23,719 nt of DNA from a virus, in the IMG/VR virus record IMGVR_UViG_3300024348_000254, positions 1-23,719 of that record; one strand, written 5' to 3'. A program made the translations under genes and the position numbers. The notes beneath the pieces are model-generated. The model saw only the letters and a list, made by a program, of their open reading frames with translations. It made no database searches and was not told where the DNA came from. Positions 1 to 6,622 of the stretch are shown piece by piece (positions within the stretch are counted from its first letter, which is position 1; every line of letters starts with the position of its first letter).

Positions 1-125
1 ATAAATCAGTAGAGCTAGAGCAAGCATACGATAAGCTAGAGGATCAGTACTGGGATTTAATCGAGTGGTTAAAAATTCATGCACCATTAACTCTTGAATC
101 ATACAAAAGAAGGGATACATTATGA
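1..125 (+). CDS. Hypothetical protein, 3' end only
   Basis: An open frame runs in from the left edge (first full codon at base 3) to a TGA at 123-125 and encodes the last 40 residues of a protein. The visible part is charged and helical (ELEQAYDKLEDQYWDLIEWL). Its stop overlaps the next start as ATGA, the coupling used throughout this phage. The start lies outside the window, so total length and function are unknown. Confidence 0.6.
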   Translation, partial: KSVELEQAYDKLEDQYWDLIEWLKIHAPLTLESYKRRDTL

Positions 126-313
126 AGATTTACCGTATATTAGACGAAGATAACAACTTATTTCGCATTGTGAAATGTGAATGGGAACGTGATAGACTAC
201 TGGCACTTGACTCTCGCTTCAGATGTGATACAATATTAATGAAGAAAGTTTTTAATAAACGTGATGATGCCTATACATGGGCTTACAATAAGGTAGGAGA
301 GTGTTTAATATGA
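122..313 (+). CDS. Small hypothetical phage protein
   Basis: This 63-residue protein is rich in charged and aromatic residues and begins MKIYRILDEDNNLFRIV, which reads like a short beta-hairpin. An AAGGGA ribosome site (110-115) lies 6 bases before the ATG. The gene overlaps both neighbours by 4 bases (ATGA). No family is recognised. Its place in a run of tiny genes ahead of the primase suggests an early or host-interaction role, which is inference only. Confidence 0.65.
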   Translation: MKIYRILDEDNNLFRIVKCEWERDRLLALDSRFRCDTILMKKVFNKRDDAYTWAYNKVGECLI

Positions 314-471
314 ACAGAAAAGAAATCATGGAAAAGCTTTTATCAGACATGGAATCAACAATCTATTTAATGAAACAACAATACGCTAGTGATGGTAAAG
401 TAGCACTGCAAGGTAAGCTTGATTACATTGAATCAATTCTAGAATGGATTACTCAAGGGGGTAAAGTATGA
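310..471 (+). CDS. Small hypothetical helical protein
   Basis: This 53-residue ORF (MNRKEIMEKLLSDMESTIYL...) starts at an ATG inside the ATGA junction with the upstream gene, preceded by GGAGAG at 296-301. It ends in another ATGA junction at 468-471. The predicted protein is largely amphipathic helix and may form a short coiled coil or dimer. No function is recognised. The ribosome site and the exact overlaps on both sides support a real gene. Confidence 0.6.
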   Translation: MNRKEIMEKLLSDMESTIYLMKQQYASDGKVALQGKLDYIESILEWITQGGKV

Positions 472-659
472 GATGCATTTGCTGTGATAAAAACCTAAGT
501 GACTTTGAATCCACACGAAAGTCAATACATACTAACGAGTACATTGACATGTGCCAAAAATGTTACAGCACAATCGTTAGAGATGTACCAACACTTGAAC
601 GTGAGGACTTACTAACTAATGATGAGAAAGAAGATACAGAAGAGTACAAAGAACTCTAG
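468..659 (+). CDS. Small zinc-finger-like protein
   Basis: The 63-residue protein has two closely spaced cysteine pairs: C3/C5/C6 near the N-terminus and C-x2-C in MCQKC around residues 29-32. Four such cysteines could bind one zinc ion in a ribbon or knuckle. The C-terminal 20 residues are strongly acidic. A strong AAGGGGG ribosome site (455-461) precedes the ATG. Small phage proteins of this type can bind DNA or host proteins, but no specific family is recognised and function is not assigned. Confidence 0.65.
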   Translation: MRCICCDKNLSDFESTRKSIHTNEYIDMCQKCYSTIVRDVPTLEREDLLTNDEKEDTEEYKEL

Positions 660-687
660 ACAACACTGTAATTTTGTGATACACTAT

Positions 688-747
688 TACTATATAGTAC
701 TATGTAAGTTAAAAACATACTATATAAGTAAGAACATACTATATAAG
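688..747 (+). repeat. Spaced TACTATATA-type repeats in an AT-rich leader
   Basis: The 95-base gap between genes holds four copies of a TACTAT(A/G)TA(A/G) element, starting at 688, 698, 718 and 737. The spacings are 10, 20 and 19 bases, close to whole helical turns. The first copy lies in a perfect 12-base palindrome, TACTATATAGTA (688-699). The last two are part of an exact 15-base direct repeat, AACATACTATATAAG (714-728 and 733-747). This could be a set of protein-binding sites, a replication origin element or a tandem promoter region; the sequence does not decide. Confidence 0.65.
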
Positions 748-754
748 GACTTAT

Positions 755-922
755 ATGTTACACTTTGATGATACTTTAGAAGCTGAACAATACGAATATC
801 ATTTTGCTATCAGTGATATTGTCGATAAGATTGATCTCTATGGCTATGATGCTGTGATGGAAGACATTAAAGACTACTATCACAAAAGACAATTCGATAG
901 AATGTATGAATCAGAATTTTAA
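755..922 (+). CDS. Small acidic hypothetical protein
   Basis: This 55-residue ORF begins MLHFDDTLEAEQYEY and is acidic and rich in tyrosine. An AAGGA ribosome site (745-749) lies 5 bases before the ATG and is partly formed by the end of the last leader repeat. It is the first gene after the repeat region, so it would be first on any transcript starting there. Its end overlaps the next gene by 17 bases. No family is recognised. Confidence 0.55.
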   Translation: MLHFDDTLEAEQYEYHFAISDIVDKIDLYGYDAVMEDIKDYYHKRQFDRMYESEF

Positions 923-1082
923 TAACGAGATTGTTGTCGATATTGATAACTGGTTAAACTTTTTAGATACTTTACACGATAGCTTTCCTGAAATCTATAA
1001 CGATCCTGATAGTGCAATGATAGGATTCGAATCAGACTGGGAAGAATACAAAAGAATCTTGTCTAACATTAAGGAAAGATAA
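906..1082 (+). CDS. Small acidic hypothetical protein
   Basis: This 58-residue acidic ORF (MNQNFNNEIVVDIDNWLNFL...) begins inside the end of the preceding gene and its TAA overlaps the primase-helicase ATG (TAATG). No good ribosome site is visible before its ATG, so it may be translated by coupling to the upstream gene. The protein looks helical with conserved-looking tryptophans. Function is unknown. The tight fit between two genes is the main support. Confidence 0.5.
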   Translation: MNQNFNNEIVVDIDNWLNFLDTLHDSFPEIYNDPDSAMIGFESDWEEYKRILSNIKER

Positions 1083-2722
1083 TGTACGAAGTTAAGCAGT
1101 CCTCCACTGTCGTTAAAGCACACAGACCATGTAAAGATTGTGGTTCAAGTGATGCGTTAAGTATATACAGTGACGGACATACGTATTGTTTTAGCTGTCA
1201 GACCAACACAAAGGCTGTCAGAGAGGCGATCGATGATACAGTAATACCTACCTATAGGGATAAATTTAAATTGAATACAGAGCGTTTTAAGGGCATTCCT
1301 GACGATGCTGAAGTAATACCGTTTACTAAACGTGGCATTGTGCAGAAGACTTCAGAAGTATTTGGGGTCAGAGTGGATGATAACAAGATCTACTTTCCGT
1401 ACTATGACATCAACGGTACTCTTGTAGCTACCAAGATGCGAGGAAAGAAAGAGAAGACATTCAGCAGTGACGGTGCATGGGCAGAAGCTACGTTGTTTGG
1501 ACAGAACCTGTTCACCAAGGGTGGCAAAGCTATCACGATCACTGAGGGTGAGTTCGATGCGATGGCTTGCTATCAGATGACCGGCTCACGTTACCCTGTC
1601 GTGTCTATCCGTAACGGTGCAGGTAATGCATTGAAGGATTGTCGTGCCCAATACGAGTACCTAGATTCATTCGAGAAGATTGTTATCTGCTTTGATGCTG
1701 ATGAGCAGGGTGTTAAGGCAAGTAAAGAAGTAGCAGAGTTGTTTGGTAGTAAAGCACACGTGTTCATGCACACAGGTACTACGCATAAGGATGCATGTGA
1801 TTACTCATTTAACAACGATACTAAGTTGTTCATTGAGAAGTGGTGGAACGCTGACAAGTACGTACCTGATGGGATCGTAGCAGGTTCAACACTATGGGAT
1901 ATCGTATCAGCACCTGTAGAGAAAGCTGATGTGTTGTATCCATACAACGGTCTTAATGATTTAACATACGGAATCCGTAAGGGTGAGCTAGTTACTGTGA
2001 CAGCAGGTTCAGGACTAGGTAAGTCACAATTCTTACGTGAGATTGTATGGCACATCTTGAATAACTCAGAAGATAACATCGGCTTGATGTTCTTGGAAGA
2101 GTCAGTTAAGAAGACAGCACAATCATTGATGAGCTTGGCAGTTAATAAACCTTTACATTTACCGGACAATAATGCGACAGACGATGAACGAAGATACGCT
2201 TTTGATAAGACTCTTGGCACTGATAGGCTATTCCTGTTTGATCATTTCGGGAGCACTTCTATCGATAACATTCTTAATCGGGTACGGTTTATGGCTCGTG
2301 GGTTGGATTGTCAGTATGTTTTCGTAGACCACGTGAGTATCATTGTATCTGCACAAGAGTCCGGTGATGAGCGTAAAGCAATTGACGAGATCATGACCAA
2401 GCTTCGCATGCTAGTACAGGAAACAGGTATCAGTTTGTTTGTTGTATCACACTTGAAACGCCCTAATGATAAGGGTCACGAGGAAGGAGCAGCCACGACA
2501 CTGGCACAGCTACGTGGTTCAGGTTCAATTGCACAGCTAAGTGACGTAGTTATTGGATTGGAACGCAACGGTCAACACCCTGAGATACTCGAGAGAAACA
2601 CTACTCACGTTAGGGTTTTAAAGAATCGTTTCAGTGGACTGACTGGTAAAGCTTGTCGATTGTTCTACAGTAGGATGACTGGTCGCATGGATGAGATGCC
2701 ACCGGAGGAGCAAACACTGTGA
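1082..2722 (+). CDS. Bifunctional DNA primase-helicase (T7 gp4-like)
   Basis: The 546-residue protein unwinds duplex DNA at the fork and makes RNA primers, like T7 gp4 (566 residues). An N-terminal zinc-binding module has C17, C20, C36 and C39. A TOPRIM primase core follows, with the acidic EGE motif at 155-157 and the D-x-D pair D205/D207. A RecA/DnaB-type helicase domain follows, with Walker A GSGLGKS at 309-315, an acidic LEE motif near 338-340, a Walker B-like segment (YVFVDH) and a later VVSHLKRP motif. The full set of motifs indicates an intact enzyme. The ribosome site AAGGA lies at 1071-1075. A GTG-started gene overlaps its stop. It should act with the polymerase and SSB encoded downstream. 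Confidence 0.96.
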   Translation: MYEVKQSSTVVKAHRPCKDCGSSDALSIYSDGHTYCFSCQTNTKAVREAIDDTVIPTYRDKFKLNTERFKGIPDDAEVIPFTKRGIVQKTSEVFGVRVDDNKIYFPYYDINGTLVATKMRGKKEKTFSSDGAWAEATLFGQNLFTKGGKAITITEGEFDAMACYQMTGSRYPVVSIRNGAGNALKDCRAQYEYLDSFEKIVICFDADEQGVKASKEVAELFGSKAHVFMHTGTTHKDACDYSFNNDTKLFIEKWWNADKYVPDGIVAGSTLWDIVSAPVEKADVLYPYNGLNDLTYGIRKGELVTVTAGSGLGKSQFLREIVWHILNNSEDNIGLMFLEESVKKTAQSLMSLAVNKPLHLPDNNATDDERRYAFDKTLGTDRLFLFDHFGSTSIDNILNRVRFMARGLDCQYVFVDHVSIIVSAQESGDERKAIDEIMTKLRMLVQETGISLFVVSHLKRPNDKGHEEGAATTLAQLRGSGSIAQLSDVVIGLERNGQHPEILERNTTHVRVLKNRFSGLTGKACRLFYSRMTGRMDEMPPEEQTL

Positions 2723-2949
2723 GAGATTTCCTTTTGACACTGCTCTTTGTATTTGTATTCATGGGTGGGTTTGCTTATGGTTCACTGAACCACTATGTAG
2801 ATAACATGACTCACTGTACTAGCTATACTAAAAGTGGTGTTAAATGGATAGGTTACAGAGCAATCAGTGATGACTATGATCGCAGATGTTTTTGGTTAGA
2901 AGAAAGATTCCCTTACAGGGTTCAACAAGGAGTGGAGGTAAAGAGATGA
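2719..2949 (+). CDS. Small membrane-anchored hypothetical protein
   Basis: This 76-residue protein starts with GTG in a GTGA junction with the primase-helicase stop. A strong GGAGGAG ribosome site (2704-2710) sits 8 bases upstream and decides this start. Residues 3-22 form a hydrophobic segment (FLLTLLFVFVFMGGFAYG) consistent with one membrane helix or an uncleaved signal. The rest is polar with two cysteines and probably lies in the periplasm. Possible roles include superinfection exclusion or envelope modification, but nothing specific is seen. Confidence 0.65.
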   Translation: MRDFLLTLLFVFVFMGGFAYGSLNHYVDNMTHCTSYTKSGVKWIGYRAISDDYDRRCFWLEERFPYRVQQGVEVKR

Positions 2950-3077
2950 TTAAGTTTGTTAAGTTACCTTGGTTCAAAGGCACACCGGTGTATTGGAATC
3001 AGTATTACTTTAATAGTGGCAGACCGTACAGAGCATACCGATTGTTCTGTCTATCGATAAGGATTTATTATGACTGA
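2946..3077 (+). CDS. Tiny basic aromatic hypothetical protein
   Basis: This 43-residue ORF starts at the ATG in an ATGA junction, with GGAGG at 2934-2938, 7 bases upstream. A longer in-frame reading from 2886 is possible but overlaps the previous gene more and lacks this ribosome site. The product is basic and rich in tyrosine, tryptophan and phenylalanine. It overlaps the next gene by 8 bases. Function is unknown. Confidence 0.5.
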   Translation: MIKFVKLPWFKGTPVYWNQYYFNSGRPYRAYRLFCLSIRIYYD

Positions 3078-3420
3078 TTTAGTTTATCGTTTGAGAAAGA
3101 GAGCAGAGATACGTAGGCAGATTGATACTCGTAAGTCAGTACAGAATAATGAACCTGATCGTATCGCAGACTTGTTAGAAGAAGCATCAGAAGAGATAGA
3201 ACATCTTGAGAAAGTAAAAGATTTACACAGAGATGCACATCATAAGTGTGTACAATTATCAAGAGATGAGTATAAAAAAGTTTTAGAAACCATGGAAAAG
3301 TATAAAAAAGTGTTGATAGATATAGCTAATGATTATCCTGAGCTGAGTTACGACAAGGCTCGTATGCAAAATCTAGACCACATTAAGTGGGCAAAGGAGG
3401 TACTAAATGAAACTGTATGA
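3070..3420 (+). CDS. Coiled-coil phage protein of the ead/Ea22-like type
   Basis: The 116-residue protein begins MTDLVYRLRKRAE and continues with RIADLLEEASEEIEHLE. This N-terminal pattern is widespread in phage accessory proteins sometimes annotated as Ea22-like. Residues 40-85 are strongly heptad-like and should form a coiled coil. An AAGG ribosome site precedes the ATG. It overlaps its neighbours by 8 and 14 bases. The family's biochemical role is not established, so only a structural description is offered. Confidence 0.65.
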   Translation: MTDLVYRLRKRAEIRRQIDTRKSVQNNEPDRIADLLEEASEEIEHLEKVKDLHRDAHHKCVQLSRDEYKKVLETMEKYKKVLIDIANDYPELSYDKARMQNLDHIKWAKEVLNETV

Positions 3421-3616
3421 TTTAAAACGAGGTGATAAGTTTATTATTACTGATGATGATGCTAGAGTGCCAGTGGCTTCACCTAAAGCTGAGGCAGGTA
3501 AGGTATATTGGTTTGGTCATATTGATGGTATGTATTCATACTCTAAAGATGGTGATGATGTGGTTCACTTCGCAGCTTGGACTGAAGTAGAACGTGTCGA
3601 TGAAACGGAGAAATGA
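3407..3616 (+). CDS. Small hypothetical phage protein, beta-rich
   Basis: This 69-residue protein (MKLYDLKRGDKFIITDDDAR...) has the look of a small beta-barrel. A near-perfect AAAGGAGGT ribosome site (3393-3401) precedes its ATG, one of the strongest in the window, suggesting high expression. Proteins beginning with a similar (L)xRGD(K/R)F pattern are common in phage genomes without a known function. It starts inside the end of the preceding coiled-coil gene. Confidence 0.65.
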   Translation: MKLYDLKRGDKFIITDDDARVPVASPKAEAGKVYWFGHIDGMYSYSKDGDDVVHFAAWTEVERVDETEK

Positions 3617-3620
3617 GAAC

Positions 3621-3845
3621 ATGAAAACTAAAGAACAAGCAGAGCAGTACTTAGATAACTTAGAATTAAAGTGCAGAGATATGTATCAAGATGAGTGTGG
3701 TGCTGATGGTATTTATTTATCAGACGGTGTTTATGTAGATGCCTTGGACTATGCAATAATGCAAGGCGACTTAACCTCTAAAGAAGAGAAGATGTTTGAA
3801 CAAGCTATGAATATTTTATATCCTGAGGAAGAATATGAAGCATAG
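3621..3845 (+). CDS. Small acidic hypothetical protein
   Basis: The 74-residue protein starts MKTKEQAEQYLDNLELK. In-frame upstream starts exist (GTG at 3594, ATG at 3600), but the ATG at 3621 is preferred because GGAG lies at 3607-3610 and it avoids a longer overlap. The protein is acidic and mostly helical. No family is recognised. Its end overlaps the next gene by 11 bases. Confidence 0.55.
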   Translation: MKTKEQAEQYLDNLELKCRDMYQDECGADGIYLSDGVYVDALDYAIMQGDLTSKEEKMFEQAMNILYPEEEYEA

Positions 3846-4002
3846 ACCATGTGGTAACGGTAAAGGTGATACACCAAGACCAATACAAGACAGGGAGAAG
3901 TTTGATAGTAACTGGGATTCAATCTTTGGAAAGAAGAAGAAACATGATGAAGTGGACAGGAACAACACTATGCCTGATCGGGATAGCACTGACAAGTCTT
4001 AA
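3835..4002 (+). CDS. Small GKGDxPRP-motif phage protein
   Basis: This 55-residue ORF contains GKGDTPRPIQDREKFDSNWD followed by SIFGKKKK. Short proteins with a G-K-G-D-x-P-R-P motif and a lysine-rich FGKKK segment recur in many phage genomes, which supports a real gene despite overlaps of 11 bases upstream and 59 bases downstream. A GAGGAAG ribosome site (3825-3831) precedes the ATG. The function of the family is unknown; the basic tail could bind nucleic acid. Confidence 0.65.
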   Translation: MKHRPCGNGKGDTPRPIQDREKFDSNWDSIFGKKKKHDEVDRNNTMPDRDSTDKS

Positions 4003-4153
4003 TATCTTTCCATTGAATCTGTGGTTCGGGTTCATTGGTTCAGGCTTGTGGGCATACGCAGGACTACGTGAGAAAGACTTCGCATTATTTGTAGTAGAAA
4101 TAGTTGCAGTTTTAATGTACGTAGGTGGACTAATTAAATTATTCGTGGTATAA
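3944..4153 (+). CDS. Small integral membrane protein
   Basis: Read from the tandem ATGs at 3944/3947, the gene encodes 69 residues with two or three hydrophobic helices: LCLIGIALTSLNIFPL (about 9-24), LWFGFIGSGLWAYAGL (26-41) and FVVEIVAVLMYVGGLIKLF (49-67). A longer frame from 3851 would add a polar stretch overlapping the previous gene and is less likely. It lies just before the polymerase, and a promoter overlaps its final codons. It may be an inner-membrane accessory or holin-like factor, but no family is assigned. Confidence 0.6.
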   Translation: MMKWTGTTLCLIGIALTSLNIFPLNLWFGFIGSGLWAYAGLREKDFALFVVEIVAVLMYVGGLIKLFVV

Positions 4154-4154
4154 T
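4126..4154 (+). promoter_or_regulatory. Extended -10 sigma70-like promoter before DNA polymerase
   Basis: TGGACT (4126-4131) is separated by 17 bases from a perfect TATAAT (4149-4154), which is preceded by TGG, forming an extended -10 element. The predicted start point is around 4160-4162, at the polymerase ATG (4161). If active, it would give an almost leaderless polymerase message. The -35 matches 4 of 6 consensus bases. Confidence 0.5.
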
Positions 4155-4160
4155 AATAGC

Positions 4161-5810
4161 ATGAAGATTATACTTGATATTGAAACCAATAGTACACACG
4201 ATAAGATTTGGTGTGTAGTTACAAGAAACATTGAAACGGATGAGGTTAAGGTATGGACGGAAGTAAGTGGGTTACAAAAGTATTTGGATCAATGCGATTT
4301 GATTATAATGCACAACGGCATAAGCTTCGATGCACCAGTACTCCGGAAGAACTGGAAAGTTTCGATGAAGCTGAGCCAAGTGTACGATACGCTCGTAGCA
4401 AGTCGCCTCCTAAGTCCAAGTCTAGAGGGCGGTCATAGTCTAGATGCATGGGGTCAACGCCTTGGTTACGCTAAGTTTGAGTTCAGTGACTGGGATGGTG
4501 GGTGTACAGCACAGATGGTAACGTACTGTATCCAAGATACATTAGTAACACAAAAGCTGTATGAATATTTAGTAACAGAATTTAACAACCAAGGATTTGA
4601 CAAAAGGAGTATTGATCTTGAACACAAAGTACAAGCAATCATCTGCAAGCAAGAACAAAACGGATTCAAGTTGGATCAGCAAGGTGCTATCATACTTATC
4701 TCAGAGCTTAAGAGTAAGCTTAGCAATATTGAAGATGAATTACAGAGTGTATTTCCAACGAAAACAACTGAAAGATATTCAGAGAAAACAGGAAAGAAAC
4801 TCAAAGATGATGTCGAAGTATTCAACCCCGGAAGCAGACAGCAAATCGCCAGTCGCCTCCAAGAAAAAGGTTGGAAGCCAAAAAGATTTACAGAAAAAGG
4901 ACAAGCAATCGTCGACGAAACAACGCTCAACGAAAGCACGATCCCCGAAGCAAAGTTAATCGGTGAATACTTGTTGTTACAAAAGAGAATCAGTCAGATA
5001 GATTCTTGGTTAAAGGTAGTAAGTAGTGACGGTAGAGTACATGGTCGTATCATTACCAACGGTGCAGTGACAGGTCGTATGACTCACATGAGTCCGAACA
5101 TGGCACAAGTACCTAACTCAGGTAGTGAATACGGTGAAGAGTGTAGGGCTTTATGGACAGTAGAGAAAGGATATAAGTTAGTAGGTATCGATGCTTCAGG
5201 ACTGGAGTTAAGAATGCTTGCTCACTATATGAAAGACGATGCGTATACAAATGAAGTCGTATCAGGCGACATCCACACAGCTAACCAAAAAGCAGCAGGG
5301 TTGGAAACGAGGAATCAGGCTAAGACGTTTATATATGCATTCCTCTATGGTGCAGGAAGTGCCAAGATCGGGACGATTGTTGGTGGTAACTCGCAGACAG
5401 GACAGCGACTCATCAATAATTTTCTTAAGAACACGCCTAAGCTACGAGAGCTTCGTGAAAAAGTGGTTCGGTTATTTTCTGAGAAAGGAACGCTACCGAG
5501 TCTTGATGGACGTAGGTTACAAGTTAGGTCGGAACATTCCGCACTCAACACACTCCTTCAAGGTGCAGGTGCAGTTGTCATGAAGCAAGCGTTAGTGTTG
5601 TTAGATAAGAAACTTAAGTCAGCAAAGATTGATTACAAGTTCGTAGCTAACGTGCATGATGAATGGCAGATAGAAGTAGAAGAAAGCAGGGCAGAAGAAG
5701 CAGGTAAGATGGGTGTTCAAGCAATAGCTGAGGCAGGATTAGTTCTCAACATGCGATGCCCTCTTACCGGTGAGTACAACGTAGGTAATAACTGGAAGGA
5801 AACACATTGA
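4161..5810 (+). CDS. DNA polymerase, family A with 3'-5' exonuclease (T7 gp5-like)
   Basis: The 549-residue protein is the replicative polymerase. The N-terminal DEDD proofreading exonuclease has D6-I-E8 (motif I), HNGISFD with D57 (motif II) and Y122-x3-D126 (motif III). The polymerase domain has motif A IDASGLELR (D344), motif B with R384, K388 and Y392 in RNQAKTFIYAFLYG, and motif C VHDEW (D500). It is clearly shorter than T7 gp5 (704 residues). Much of the shortening falls between the exonuclease and the VFNPGSRQQI segment (219-229), where T7 carries its thioredoxin-binding loop. All visible catalytic residues are present. No strong ribosome site precedes the ATG, which fits a leaderless or coupled start. 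Confidence 0.96.
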   Translation: MKIILDIETNSTHDKIWCVVTRNIETDEVKVWTEVSGLQKYLDQCDLIIMHNGISFDAPVLRKNWKVSMKLSQVYDTLVASRLLSPSLEGGHSLDAWGQRLGYAKFEFSDWDGGCTAQMVTYCIQDTLVTQKLYEYLVTEFNNQGFDKRSIDLEHKVQAIICKQEQNGFKLDQQGAIILISELKSKLSNIEDELQSVFPTKTTERYSEKTGKKLKDDVEVFNPGSRQQIASRLQEKGWKPKRFTEKGQAIVDETTLNESTIPEAKLIGEYLLLQKRISQIDSWLKVVSSDGRVHGRIITNGAVTGRMTHMSPNMAQVPNSGSEYGEECRALWTVEKGYKLVGIDASGLELRMLAHYMKDDAYTNEVVSGDIHTANQKAAGLETRNQAKTFIYAFLYGAGSAKIGTIVGGNSQTGQRLINNFLKNTPKLRELREKVVRLFSEKGTLPSLDGRRLQVRSEHSALNTLLQGAGAVVMKQALVLLDKKLKSAKIDYKFVANVHDEWQIEVEESRAEEAGKMGVQAIAEAGLVLNMRCPLTGEYNVGNNWKETH

Positions 5811-5989
5811 TGAATGGGAAACTTAAGCAGTGCATCATGGAGATGCTTCGTATGGGAGAAAATCCTGAAGAGATTGCTGAGTCGTGTAGAGAGTCGTTGA
5901 ATTATCTTCATAGTCTTAGGACATACGAACCTAATCATGATTTAGCAGACTTCTATCGTGCTTATAAAGATGCGGATCATAGACCATGA
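5810..5989 (+). CDS. Small hypothetical protein
   Basis: This 59-residue protein starts at an ATG overlapping the polymerase stop (TGATG), with a GGAAGGA ribosome site at 5794-5800. A TTG one codon earlier is less likely. The protein (MNGKLKQCIMEMLRMGENPEE...) resembles a helical bundle with the acidic segment ENPEEIAESC. It is coupled to the polymerase and to the next gene (ATGA). Function is unknown. Confidence 0.55.
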   Translation: MNGKLKQCIMEMLRMGENPEEIAESCRESLNYLHSLRTYEPNHDLADFYRAYKDADHRP

Positions 5990-6153
5990 ACATACCTGAT
6001 GACGTAGAGTTAGTAGTAGGATTAGGTATTGACAAAGATGACAAGTTAGTACTTGCTACTTATCTAAACATGGAAGAACTTGAAGAGTTTCTTGAAGACT
6101 GTCTAGATATAGTAAGAGAAAAACAATTGTCAGAAAGCTTTACATTGCAGTAA
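5986..6153 (+). CDS. Small acidic hypothetical protein
   Basis: This 55-residue ORF (MNIPDDVELVVGLGIDKDDK...) starts in an ATGA junction with the upstream gene and ends just before the SSB promoter. It is very acidic, with a predicted beta strand followed by a long helix (MEELEEFLEDCLDIV). The ribosome site is weak, so coupled translation is likely. A promoter -35 element overlaps its last codons. Function is unknown. Confidence 0.5.
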   Translation: MNIPDDVELVVGLGIDKDDKLVLATYLNMEELEEFLEDCLDIVREKQLSESFTLQ

Positions 6154-6166
6154 AATGTGGTATAAT
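6139..6166 (+). promoter_or_regulatory. Extended -10 sigma70-like promoter before ssb
   Basis: TTTACA (6139-6144, 5 of 6 consensus bases) lies 16 bases before a perfect TATAAT (6161-6166), which is preceded by TGG (extended -10). The predicted start is near 6173, giving a leader of about 30 bases with an AAGGAAA ribosome site. It shares the string GTGGTATAATA with the promoter at 4126-4154. It should give high SSB expression from host RNA polymerase. Confidence 0.65.
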
Positions 6167-6202
6167 ATATGTGTAGTATCAATTACTTGAAAGGAAATTC
6201 AA

Positions 6203-6622
6203 ATGAGCGTAGTTAAAATTAAAGGTGAATTGTTTTGGTCTAAGTGGATGAAAGAGTTGAACACTAAGTTTAACCCTGACAATGACCGTTACGAAGCTGT
6301 AGTAGGTAACATCTCTGATGCCGACTGTGAGAAGTTAAAGTCTTTAGGTATCAAAATTAAGAACAAAGAAGGTCAAGGTAACTTCATCATGGCTAAGAGT
6401 AAGTATGAGTTTACTCCTGCTACACCATCAGGTGATAAGGTTGAGATTGACGACATCGGTAACGGTACTAAGGTAGAAGTTGAAGTGTCTTCATATACAC
6501 ACCGTATGAGTGCTATGCACGGTAACGCACCTTCGATCAAGAAGATTACAGTTACTCAGCTAGAGAAGTACGAACCTGAAGCAGTGGCTGTAACAGACAT
6601 TGACGATGACGACATCCTCTAA
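6203..6622 (+). CDS. Single-stranded DNA-binding protein (T7 gp2.5-like role)
   Basis: The 139-residue protein is predicted to coat single-stranded DNA during replication. Support comes from an OB-fold-like beta-rich body (residues 1-120, including KVEVEVSSYTHR), an acidic C-terminal tail (DIDDDDIL) typical of phage and bacterial SSBs that contact replisome partners, and its place between polymerase and exonuclease with its own promoter. T7 gp2.5 is longer (232 residues) and ends in phenylalanine; this one ends in leucine. AAGGAA lies upstream of the ATG. Identity rests on tail and context rather than an unmistakable motif. Confidence 0.75.
   Translation: MSVVKIKGELFWSKWMKELNTKFNPDNDRYEAVVGNISDADCEKLKSLGIKIKNKEGQGNFIMAKSKYEFTPATPSGDKVEIDDIGNGTKVEVEVSSYTHRMSAMHGNAPSIKKITVTQLEKYEPEAVAVTDIDDDDIL

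Noticed and set aside
674-700. Classical sigma70 promoter in the early leader (TTGTGA with TATAGT)
   Set aside because: The spacing between candidate -35 and -10 is only 11-13 bases, too short for a normal promoter.
1801-2220. Long antisense frame (139 codons) opposite the helicase domain
   Set aside because: It lies wholly opposite conserved helicase motifs, has no ribosome site and its translation has no recognisable features; it is a shadow of the real gene.
3851-3943. N-terminal extension of the membrane protein before 4153
   Set aside because: The extension is polar, overlaps the GKGDxPRP gene in another frame and lacks a better ribosome site; tandem ATGs at 3944/3947 start directly before the first hydrophobic helix.
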